A stretch of 64,000 bases of DNA from Macrostomum hystrix (taxonomy: Eukaryota > Platyhelminthes > Macrostomidae): assembly GCA_950097015.1 (NCBI GenBank), contig CATNEN010000001.1, forward strand, positions 8,551,001 through 8,615,000. The letters are read 5' to 3'. A program made the position numbers and the translations under genes. Below, in pieces: positions 44,861 to 56,200 of the stretch; position 1 is the stretch's first letter, and each line of letters begins with the position of its first letter. Below the pieces are notes generated by a model that was not told where the DNA came from, did no database searches, and saw only the letters and a list, made by a program, of their open reading frames with translations.

Positions 44861-47145
44861 TTACATATCCTCAGTGGACCATTTGTAGGCTTCCAGGCTA
44901 ACGGCTTTGCGTTGATTAACGGACTCGAAATAACGCTTTTCAAAGCCGGTGCTTCTATCGACGCCGTCCCAACGGTAGCCGGGCTCAATGTTGAACCGAT
45001 TTGGCGGACCAGGAGGACCATCATAGCGGGGCCGCTTTTGAGGCGGTGGAGGCGGCGGCGGCGGTGGTGACGCATGCGACGGAGATCGAGACGCCGAACG
45101 GCTATACCTGCCGGGCTTGCCGTCATCTCGATCCTTCTTATCCTTCTTTTTGCTCTTTTTCTCCTGCTTGGCCGCTTTTTTAGCCGCTTTCCGAGCCGCC
45201 TTCTCTGCCCGGCGTCGTTGCGTTTCGCGTAGAAACTCGGCCATCGGATCGTCAATGCGCGATTGTTCGCGAAGCATTGCGTCTAGATCGGCGTCGTCTC
45301 TGCTACGAGCCAACGGCTTCGCCGCCTCAATCTGAGCCTCGACGGCGCGCTGCTCTCGCTCAGCGGCTTGGGCTAAGCCTGAGCCCCAACGAGCGTACTG
45401 TGCCTTCAAGGCTTCGGATCGAGCTAGCTCTTCGGCCGTCGGCGGAGGCTTCTCGTTGGGGTTGCGCTTCGACGATCGTCTAGGATTTGGGAGCTTTTTA
45501 CGACGAACCGCTGACGCATACCTGGAAAAAGACATCAGTTTAGCCATGAACGCATGATCTAAAACATGAACATCCTAGGCTCGTATTATATTTCAGCAGC
45601 ATAATAAATACAAGTGTAGGATGAAACTCACCTTCCGAGCTTCTCATCGTCATCTTCATCTAACATCACTTCGCTGGGATGCGTCTGACCGGCTCGCCTG
45701 CGCAATCCTTGCGCCGCCTCGGCCCCTGTAGCATCGTCGCTGCCGCTGTCATTGTTGAAAGCGTCTTTAGCTTGGGAGCCGGCGCGCCTAGGTGGTGACA
45801 GATCGCCATCTTGAGATCTTCCGCCACGACGGGGAGGTGACAGATCGTCTTGAGATCTTCCGCCACGACGGGGAGGTGACAGATCGGTTTCTTGAGATCT
45901 ACCGTCACGACGCGGAGGTGACAGATCGGTTTCATGAGATCTTCCGCCACGACGGGGAGGTGACAGATCGGTTTCTTGAGATCTTCCACCACGACGGGGA
46001 GGTGACAGATCGGTTTCATGAGATCTTCCACCACGACGGGGAGATGACAGATCGTCTTGAGATCTTCCACCACGACGGGGAGATGACAGATCGTCTTGAG
46101 ATCTTCCGCCACGACGGGGAGGTGATATACGGTCTTGAGATCTACCGCCACGACGGGGAGGTGACAGATCCTCTTGGGATCTTCCACCACGACGGGGAGG
46201 TGACAGATCGTCTTGAGATCTTCCACCACGACGGGGAGGTGACAGATCCTCTTGGGATCTAGCGCCACGACGCGGAGGTGACAGAGCCTCTTGGGATCTA
46301 CCGCCACGACGCGGAGGTGACAGATCCTCTTGGGATCTACCGCCACGACGCGGAGGTGACAGATCCTCTTGGGATCTAGCGCCACGACGGGGAGGTGACT
46401 GATCGAGTAGGAATCTACCGCCACGACGCGGAGGTGACAGATCGTCTTGAGATCTTCCACCACGACGCGGTGACAGATCGTCTTGAGATTTTCCACCACG
46501 ACGGGGAGGTGACAGATCAGTGTCTTGGGATCTAATACCACGACGCGGAGGTGACAGATCAGTGTCTTGGGATCTAGCGCCACGACGCGGAGGTGACAGA
46601 TCAGTGTCTCGAGGTCTTAGACCTTGCCGAGGTGGAGATAAATCCGAGTCTGTGCTTTGAAGAGGTCTTCGCGCGGAATCAAGATCCCCATTCCTGTGCT
46701 CTCTGTTGAGTGGTGGAGGCAAATCTTTACCAGCTGCTCTTTGTTGACGTCGGGGCGGAGATACATCTCGCTTTGTGGACGACAGCTCGCTTTGTCCCGA
46801 CTGTGAGCCGCCGCCATCGTCATGACCGGTGACAGTCTGGAATGAGGACTTAAACAGCTTCTTGCGTGCGGCAGCGGATTCTGCCAACTGCTGCTTGGCA
46901 AGTGCCACAGCCGCCTCCTCGTCGTCGTCGTCGTCATCGAATTCTTGATCGAGTTCAGGTCGCTTGACGCCTCGCTTTTTTACTTTTTTGGACTTTTTCT
47001 TTTCGCTACCGCCGGCGATGGCATCGGATTCAATACGACGCTTTTTCTTCTTTGGCAGAGGGTCGGTGTAACGCTTGAGGTATTCGGCTAAGTTGCCGCT
47101 GTTGCCGCTGTCACCGCTGGGTGCCGAAGCCATTCTCCAAGTCAA
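44861..47145 (-). CDS. BUD13: BUD13 homologue (RES complex splicing factor)
   Basis: Exons 45632-47133 (or 47145 if the earlier ATG is used) and 44861-45521 join in phase 2 to about 720 aa. BUD13 is a nuclear subunit of the RES complex of the activated spliceosome, which promotes splicing and retains pre-mRNA. The N terminus has AEYLKRY as in BUD13 orthologues; the Met at 47133 gives the usual short lead. A lysine-rich basic and an acidic block follow, then about 20 coding repeats of the type DLSPPRRGGRSQ. The conserved C-terminal domain is unmistakable: YARWGSGLAQ, DLDAMLREQ, DPMAEFL, PPNRFNIEPGYRWDGVDRS, and the ending YKWSTEDM. The SPPRR repeats exist in vertebrate BUD13 but here are longer and more uniform. 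Confidence 0.95.
45788..46612 (-). repeat. Coding minisatellite in BUD13
   Basis: About 20 in-frame units of 33-39 bp encoding SPPRRGGRSQ plus DLS or ETDLS. One unit lacks SPP, and Lys, Ala and Ile variants occur at the fourth Gly. Frame is kept throughout, so purifying selection on the repeat length phase is evident. Confidence 0.93.
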
Positions 47146-47319
47146 TATTCTTCTGGTTAGTTAAAAAGTTTGTTTCTATGCGAACAATTGGCACCTGTTG
47201 GGCGCGAAAAGCTGAAATGAAATTGGACAAAATGCTACAATTTAAATAATGAAAACCATAAATGTATTGAAACATGTACCTGCCATTAATCGTACTGCTA
47301 ATAATGCATACATCAGGTA

Positions 47320-47430
47320 AAGGGGGTCAGTTTCAGAGAGGGTCAACGCGCCAAGGCACACACCTGTGTGTGCTCAGAATTGTCTCTTCGTTGGCTGCTG
47401 GTCGACTGTCACCAAATGATGCCCCCTAGA
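47320..47430 (+). repeat. SINE fragments (family 1) upstream of BUD13
   Basis: Short pieces matching the SINE head (AGAGAGGGTCAACGCGCCAA) and the GTGTGTGCTCAG block, with the middle deleted. Confidence 0.6.
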
Positions 47431-47451
47431 AGTACAAATGAGTACGATGAT

Positions 47452-47675
47452 AATAGTAATAGTTGCAGGGGGCAGCGGGAAATTGCACATCAATTGGTGA
47501 CACTAGACCCGCAGCCAGCGAGGAGGCAATTCTGCACATTTCTCTGACTCCTGAGCACACACGCACACAGATACTGTACGCAGGCACTTTCTCGTTGCCA
47601 GACAGTGTACACTTAACTGTGCCTTGGGGGTTTGGCCTTGAAATCAATTTGGCCTCGCAGCGGAATCGAGCTCAA
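47452..47675 (-). repeat. SINE copy (family 1)
   Basis: Reverse-oriented copy with tail near 47455 and tRNA-like head ending near 47675 (GCAGCGGAATCGAGCTCAAG on the plus strand). Confidence 0.82.
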
Positions 47676-47699
47676 GGATGTTAATGCTATCGTATAACA

Positions 47700-48850
47700 A
47701 AATAAATATAGAATGAAAATAACTAAAAAAACAAGACAGACACACGATATGATGGGCAAAACAGCTGATAGTACTGATCGAGTTTTTTAAAAGATTTATT
47801 GCAAGGAAAAAAAGATTCTGCCAAAAGTACAATCAAAGTACTATTAGTGTTCAATCATTTTATTCGAATAAAATTTTCACGTTTCAATGACGCGCTTACT
47901 GATAGACGACAAAGACTACCTAAACTGAGAGGTCAAGGGAAAAAGACTGTAGAGAAGGGTAAATACTTAACTACAAAACATTGACAAGGATGTCACTTTT
48001 TTACTTATTTTTCACGAAGGCTGAATGACAGCTAAAACGAATATAATATTAAAATGTGTCTTTAATGTGCTACTTGTTAGTTTAGCAGCATTGAAGCAAA
48101 GCTTAGGCGTTTAATTGATTTCATTAAATAAAAGGAAATAAACATAATTAACATAAATAAACATTGTTTTATAATTGCATAATTTTCGTTTAGATTACAC
48201 CGATAATATATGTTAAAACATGTTGCATAAAATCTCTTGGATATTCATTGTTCGTAGTACATCGATTTTTTAAGAAATTATCCATACGAGTATAAGCATT
48301 GATGATTATACTTATAAAAAGACAATATAAGTTTTAGAACATAAGTATACACCAGAAGAAAAGTTATAAACACCATGTTTTTTAATATATTTAAGTCTCG
48401 ATAAAAAACAGAAGTAAAGGTAGGATAATGACAAGGCGATTGTAAAATAAGTTTTATGATCACAATGATAAATGAACATGGCGCCTATGAAATAAACATT
48501 CATATACATATATGTTATTGCAGTATAATAAACTAATTATATGGTTTCGGATATATACCAGCTTTTGAAAAAATTGTATTGCACATCAAATAAAAAGTAA
48601 TAAATAAAAATATGACAAATTATTCATTATTAAAACTGTCTGAATAAACCACAAATATTAGGAGATACATAAGCTATTGCTATACTTCCAGTAGAGCGCA
48701 AAGCAGCAAATAAGGTCTGCTGAAAAAAATATATATATTGCGATTAAAATGATAAAATTTTTTTTACAAACTGTAAAACGATGTTTTTTCTTAAAAAGGC
48801 TGACAAATTATTTTCTAAAACAAAAAAAAAATAGACGCTTCATACCTCAG
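47700..48850. other. AT-rich intergenic DNA
   Basis: No coding or repeat signal recognised. Confidence 0.45.
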
Positions 48851-48854
48851 TTTG

Positions 48855-49060
48855 ACCAGGTGTACACCAAGCCAAATGTACACCTAGTCAGATGTACATT
48901 TAGCCAGATGTACATCCGGCAAGATGTACACCCAGCAAGATGTACACCCAGCAATATTTACACACATCAAGATTATATACAGGTGACAGAAGTACACCTG
49001 GCTCTGACTCGAACTCGCGACCTCTCCGTGGGAAGTCTAAACCATCAAAAACGTATTCTT
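48855..49060 (-). repeat. Tandem AGATGTACA repeat attached to a tRNA-like SINE head
   Basis: About seven units like CAAGATGTACACCCAG run into a segment that, on the minus strand, has a B-box-like GAGTTCGAGTCAG and a tRNA-like head (GGTTTAGACTTCCCACGG). It may be a third SINE family with an internal tandem repeat. Confidence 0.55.
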
Positions 49061-49099
49061 ATAGAAGAACGTGCTCATAAAAAATGTGTAAATATTGAT

Positions 49100-49730
49100 A
49101 AAGTGCAATTCAAAATCACAAAATAAACAATTAAGAGAATTATGTGCAAATTAAGGAACACAGAAGGTCGACACTGAGGTTAGAAAAAGTTAAAAGTGCA
49201 CAACCGACTCCTTCATTGACAATATTTTTAAACGAAATTCAACTGTGCAAAAAATAAAGTGCAAGAAAACGCTACATACTACTACGAAAAATTATCAAAC
49301 AAAATGAAAGATTGGCATGCAAAAATTATCGAGTAAAAACTGGTTCCATTAAATTCTAATGGCAATAGATGATACACACGATGCCTTGGGCCAGTATTGC
49401 TCAACAATGCGAAAAAATCTAATCTAATCAAAGCAAGCCAAAAATACAAAACAACAAACAGCGAAAAAACACAGCAAAACAATTCTAGACTAATGGTTAG
49501 TCGACTTTGTTCAGAACAAAGTAGAACAACATTGATTCGAAAAAAAATATATTTCTCAACCATCCGTGTTTTTTAATCTTCTATAATAGGTCTATTAGAC
49601 CTAAAATAACGAAAACGCTAATTAGGCTACTTAGAAATTTTTCGTTTTGCTTGTAAGTAGCATAATAAGCTTTTTTCGTTTTTTTATGCCGTATCACACT
49701 AAAAACGAAGCATTAGCTTTTTGTTCTCTT
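49100..49730. other. 3' flank of the MAM receptor gene
   Basis: AT-rich sequence without coding signal; it should contain the 3' untranslated region of the receptor gene. Confidence 0.45.
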
Positions 49731-49731
49731 T

Positions 49732-50255
49732 TTAAACCACGTTGCCGCCACTTTTGCGCATCAGACGGGGCGGATGCGGCGGCGGCTGATCAGTGGCCGA
49801 GGACGACGATGAAGGTCCAGCAACTAGGCCCATGGCTTCTTCGTAGCGCGGCGGAAGGTCCTGATTATTGGTGGTGCCATTAGCCAGAAGCTCGTCAAGG
49901 CTGGGCTGGGAGGCTGGCACCGGAGGAGCCGGGCGCCTGGGACCGTGGCCGTGTCCGATGGGAACAACCGACGCGCCCGGACCATCAGCTAGACGTTCAG
50001 CGTGGAGCAGCATAGCCTCCTGCTGGCGGCGGTGGTGCTGTCGGGTTGGTCGCTGAGGCGACGCAGAGCCGTCCTCGCTGCTGCCGGAGCCGGTGCTGCC
50101 ACCGGGTGACAATTTCTTGCCCCGGCGACGATTGACGCGAATGGCAAAGATGGCGACAGCGATTAGGAGGGCCGAGGCGAGGGCGCCGACAAAGACGAAC
50201 ACGATTGGCTCCAGCCAGCGGCGCATTGAAGCCTCATAGGCCGAGGCGGCGATCT
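49732..50255 (-). CDS. Constant last exon: transmembrane helix and cytoplasmic tail
   Basis: Acceptor CCGCAG|AGATCGCC, phase 1, matching the donor of the constant MAM exon. It encodes a short stalk, a hydrophobic helix (IVFVFVGALASALLIAVAIF), a basic stop-transfer (NRRRGKK) and a ~130-residue tail with a proline-rich RRPAPPVP, a PPRY motif (LPPRYEEAM) and PPPHPPRL. PPxY motifs bind WW domains, for example of Nedd4-type ubiquitin ligases; PxxP suggests SH3 ligands. No enzyme domain is present. Confidence 0.88.
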
Positions 50256-53200
50256 CTGCGGATTTTGAAAAAAAACGGAGTTGAAGCTTAGTGTACCAGA
50301 GGTCTTGAGTTCGAATCCTAGTCAAGGGAAAATTTAACCATCCGAGCAATACACACGTCTGCCCTGAATTTCTCACTGTGCCCAGGGGGCCAGGCCCCTA
50401 AAGTCTTCTATCGACGACTGTGTGCAAATGTAGCCTCGCAAATGTACATTCGAGCTTAGGAACCTTTGTACGAGAAACCGGACCGATAAGAAACTATATA
50501 TATTATTCTTTTTTTTACTCACGATGGCAAGGTCGATGATAAGCCGTGATATTGTCCACACAGATCCTGGCATTGGGATTGTTAGCCGGAATCGTACCCT
50601 CGAAGATCAGCTAGAGAAAAATTCGAATGAGAGGCACTTTCGTTAAAGCGAAACTTTTAAACAGTAGACGTTTTAAACTTCTGCTGTTTGGTGTAACAGA
50701 CGAAACCCTAAATTAATGTTTACCTTGAAATCTGAATAATCAATCAAATCAACAACAGCCTGTTGCCATTCGGCACTAAAGCCTAAATAGTTTTCATTTC
50801 TAGCCGAGTATTGATTTCGTTGCTGATTGTTGCTAGTCCATAAAGCCTTGTTTTGGCTGCATTGCGTTACGGGTGGTGATAAGTTATCTTTGTTACACAT
50901 GGTAATGCCGGTTGAGTAGAATGTCTCTTGTTATATTTTACACTTTTAAAGGCCTAACAATACTTAGCCTACAGTAGTGTGTTAATGATAGGCTTAAAAG
51001 TAAATCAATCTAACTATACTAAATTAGATTCAAATACTTAGAATAATGATCATAAACGCCAATCCTTTCAATGCGTTAAGGTCTAACAAAAACTTTTTGG
51101 GCAATAAAGTGTGTATCAGACTTTGAAGTAACAAAAATCAATCACCAGAAATACAATAAGTTAATCAAATATTGTTAAGATAATTTGTGCCAAGTTATTA
51201 GCCGTTAGCCGTGTTAGTTAATCAGTATGATTCCGTCTCAAGCATTAGCGCTTTGATTATCAAGTAAAAAAGTGCAACTTAAGCAAAACTTTGCCAGTAA
51301 AATTAGAAAAGCAATCGATAATTATTGATTGCTTTATTGGGAATAAATAATTTGTTAAGAAAGCTAGTTTATTGGACTCAACCGGCATTACCAGAAAACG
51401 CCAGAATTTTGTGTCTCGATGTCCACATTACGACGCTGACAGGAGCTAAAACGTGTAATTCAACATTGCTAGTGTCAACGCTTGTGCTTTCATCTGCCTG
51501 CCTAAACAATTGATATAAATATTTTTGGCAGCAAAGAGGATAAGAGAACCTTAAAGTCTGAGTCAGACTGAAGGTCAACAGTAATTGAAGACCAAGTTGT
51601 TAGTTCATCGAATGATTTGCGATTTGACTGCCACAAAGGACTATTTTGACAGAATATTCCACTACCACCGAGCTGCTTAGATTCAACATTGCGACATGAA
51701 CTGAAAATTGTCATTTATAGTACAGAGACAATAATAAACTGCCATCATTTAGCTTATTTATTGAGTTCTGGTGAATTTGGCAGCGAGAGTCAACAGCTAA
51801 ACACTAAAATAGCAGCGCTTAAATACCTTGAAATCTACAGCGGTCTCTATAGAAACATGAGCCTGGTTCCACAACGACTCCTTTTTTGAAGCAACAGACG
51901 CGGTCGACCAAATTTTGACATTATCACAGGTGACAGAAGTTTTCACCTGACCAGATTCACTACGCTCTGTCTGGTGGCACGATCTATCAGACATTTTTAT
52001 GTATAAAACATTTTTGTACAATTTCGTCTCCTTTAACTAAAACACCTAGTTCAACTGAGCTCATTGGCAGCAAGGATAAAACCATCGCTAAAAATGATAA
52101 TAAAAATAATAACAATTGCAGGAAGGCTGTGGGCAAAGGTACATCATTTGGTGACACTAGACCCGCAACCAGCCAGGACGCAATTCTGCTCATTTCGCTA
52201 ACTCATACATACACGCACACAGATACTGTACGCAGACACATACTCACACAGGTGTGTACATCTGCCCTGACTTTCTCATCGTTAGGCAGTGTATACTCCG
52301 CTCTGCCTTGGAGATTGGCCATCAAGGGCATAAATTGCACGACGAGTCCCCAAGCCTTCTCTCCGCGGCTGCGCCCCAAATAAATTTGGCCTCGCCGCGG
52401 AATCGAGGCGTAATCGAGCTTAGGGACATTGGTGCGAGAGGCAAACGCGTTAAAAGCTCTGCTACCGACCCTCATCGCTAAAAACGAACTTCTACCTTGA
52501 AATCAGCTGCTGAATCAACAGAAACCTGAACATTAGTCCATTGGTTTCTATCAGCTTCTGAGTAAGCCGTTTCAGCAGCAAGACTAGTCCAAATTTTGTC
52601 GCTGTGACAGAGCATAGCTGTTCGAGTCCTGCCACTGTTGTTAACATCAGATTGACTACACGAACTAGAAATCGTGAAATTCATCCGAGCTTGTAAAACT
52701 ACTATCATTAGCCTGGCAGAAATTAAAATACGAATTGCTTCAAAGAACCATCTTGACACCGGAGTTTGACTTGGATTTGAAAATTATAAATTTACCTTGA
52801 AATCGCTACCAGATTTAATCGGAATTGAAACTACACTCCATCTGAGTCTATCAGGATTAGACACGGTTAAACTATGACCAGATGCTGAGCTATTGGTTGA
52901 CCAAATCAGTTTGTTTTTGCACAAAACCGAAGTGAAAATTTCATTTCGTTCAATTTCATTGGCCTGTTGGCAAGATCTAAAATACGTTTGTAGCAAAACT
53001 TTTTGCTAAGAGGGCGAAACTAATTCTAAGAAAAAATCGGAGAATACTTCAAGGTGAGTTTTTCGGAGCTGAAGTGGTTCAATTTAAGATTTTTTGAAGA
53101 ATGTTTGTTATTACCTTAAAATCTCCATTTGATGTTAAATCGACATTGACAATGGACCAAATATTAGCATTGCTAACGGATGGCGCAGTATCCGCACTTG

Positions 53201-56200
53201 TCCACAATCTTTTGTTATCGCACAGAACAGATGTAAATACACCGTCTGGTTTAACGCGATTCGATTGCAGACACGAACTGAGTAAGTTGAGCAAAGTCAA
53301 TTTTTATTGAATGAGTCCTACGGATTACCGAGAATTAGTTAATTAAAGCAGCGAGGAATCCTTATGTCTCAAACCCGTCTAACCCTTTCTAGTAAATAAT
53401 TAAGTCTTTGTCATTCAACATTAAACTAACCTTAAAATCTTGCGAATGCTGAAGATTAATTTGCACTACACGCCAAGCTAAACTAGACAAGCTTGGGTGA
53501 TTTGTAGATTTCCAAACTACCTGGTTGCCGCAGGTGATAAAGTTGTACTCTAAGCCTTTAGTTTCTCGCTGGTTTTGGGTACAGGAACTAAAAATCCAAT
53601 TGAATCATAACTTGTAGAGAAAAAAATTATTTGAACCATTTTGGCAGCTTGGGGAAGACAAACCTAGTAGATGGAGTATTTTTAATTACCTTGAAATCTG
53701 ATTGAAGCTTAAATGTGATAGACACAGATACTAGCTGCCATTTAGAATTTACTAATATGCTGGCAGTGTCAGGTGAGCCTGTTGCTACCCAGACGCGTTC
53801 ATTCTTGCAAGTGTGAGCACTAATAAAACGACCGTTTTCCTGATCCTCAGAGGTTGAGCAAGACCTGATATTTTGAGCAATACAAAAAAGTTTTTTCCCT
53901 GGTTAATTTAAAATCAATTTTATGAATCGATATTTGGAGGAAGACTTCACTGACTTAGTGCCTTAGAAACTAATATTTTACCTTAAAATCGTTTTTCGAA
54001 GTTAGATCAACACTAACAGAAGACCAGTCATTTTTGGTTCCAATACGAACACCAGACTGTCCCATAGTCCATAGTTTTTTGTTGTCGCAAGTCACCGAGG
54101 TGAATAAACCATCTGATTTAACTTGATCAGATTGCAGACATGAGCTACGAAAATTATTTGAAACATTTTTGTTAAATTTTAAATTAAATGTTTTTGTAAG
54201 GCTTTTTGACAGCGGAGAATCGAATCAATGCTCCTTAAAATTTATGGAGACAGTATAAAAAATCACCTTGAAGTCTGGCGAATGCTGCAGACTAACTTGA
54301 ACACTGTGCCACCTTGCTGAGCCACCAGTTAAACTGTCCCGCTGATTATTATTCCAAACTACCTGATTACCGCAGGTAACAAAGTTGTAATTAAGGCCCT
54401 CATTTTGACGATGATCCTGCGTGCATGAGCTGCAATTGTACAATACGACCTAAATTCAGGTCTAAAGAACTGATGCACACGTTCCATTCCCTTGATATAT
54501 ATATATAATTGGCAGCAAGTGAAGCTTTGCATAAAGGTGCGTTCTTCATACCTTATAATCAGATCGATGTTTAAGATCTATAGAAACGGAACCCAACTGC
54601 CACTGTTGAACAGCTTGTCTTTGGCCAACCCAGATTCTTTCATTCTTGCACAGGTGGGCACTAATAAAGCGACCGTTTTCCTGATCCTCAGAAGTTGAAC
54701 ATGATCTAGTTTGTTAAAGAACAACGGTAGGCTTTGACATGACACACATTTCATTTTCAGAGGTCTCAAGGGAAGACTTCAAACGCATATTTAGGCTTCA
54801 ACCTAATGCGTGATAATAAAGTATACTGGAAAACACCCAAACCTTAAAATCAGTCCCAGATTCGAAGGTGACTTGCTGTACTATCCAAGATCCACTTTTA
54901 ATGGAATTAACAGCTGAAACTGAAGCAGATACTGCGTCATCTGAACGCCAGGCCACCTCATTGTGACAGGTGAAAGATTTGATTTCTTTACCCGATCGCT
55001 GACGCATCTTAGTGTTTTCTTGACTACAAGATCTGATAATTATAATTTATGGGTTAATTGTGCTTAAAACTAGGCAAACTTTTCTAAAAATTGACACGAA
55101 GAGCTTCAAGGTTTTCCTATTCGTTTCAAAATTTGTAGTTTCTAAAGACCGACCTTAAAATCTGAGTTGGATTCCAAATCCAGATACTGCTGCAACCAAG
55201 AATCAGGCCGAATTGCACTATTGTCAGTGTCAGGCAATTGAGTGCGCCAGACAATTTCATTGTGACACAGCAGAGACTTGAACTGTTTGCCAGTTTGATG
55301 ACTTAAACTGTTGTTCTCTTGACTGCACGATCTAACATTTTTAAGACATAGTCTTTATAGAATATCGAATTCAAACAGGCCATACAACGGGACAAACTTC
55401 AAGGCCCCTTGTGTATTGAGTAGCTTACTAGAACAGAGTTTAATAATAAAATCCCTCCTTTGAAATTACCTTAAAATCTGAGCCAGTAGGCAAGCTAACA
55501 AAAGCGGAGTACCAAGAACCGACATTGACTCCTGTAGCTAGCATGGAATATTCCGATGTCCACACAACCCGATTATCACACAAAACTGATTTGAAATCGG
55601 CACCCAGTTCATTGCGAACTTTCTGGGTGCAGGAGCTAGGTCAGAAGAAAAAAATAATTTTAGGCAATCATACTCGTATGTTTGCAAAAGAAATCTACGA
55701 AAGAACAATTAGGCTGGGAAGACTTCAGACAATCGATCTTTATTAACCTACGAGATTTACCTTAAAATCACGACCGGTAGCAATATCAACAGATACTGGA
55801 GTCCACTTTGGCTCCGCAGCTCCAACTGGGGACAAAGTTGCCTTCCATAATTTTAGATTCTCACTAGAATGTGTTGAAGTATTTGTAACCGAAAATGTTT
55901 GAATAACTGCTTTTAGTAGTATCATTATTATGAAGGTTGTAAATGATACGCTACATACCAATAGTGACCCGCAACCTCTTGACCAGCCCTCTGCTTTTCC
56001 ATAGAGACGCATGAACTGTTTGATATTTCAATAACAAAATCTGAAATTAACCTCCTTCATTCTGATAGAAATTAGCCATGATAAAATTTTCGTTCTTTGG
56101 CAGAAGGGAAGACCCACTAAGAAAAGTCGAAAGGAATAAATGAAACAAACTCTCTAAAAAAGTCTATGTTACCTTAAAATCTGAATTGTACTTCAAATCG

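Noticed and set aside
45792-46262. Plus-strand frame reading VTDRLEIFRHDGE repeats
   Set aside because: Antisense shadow of the BUD13 coding minisatellite.
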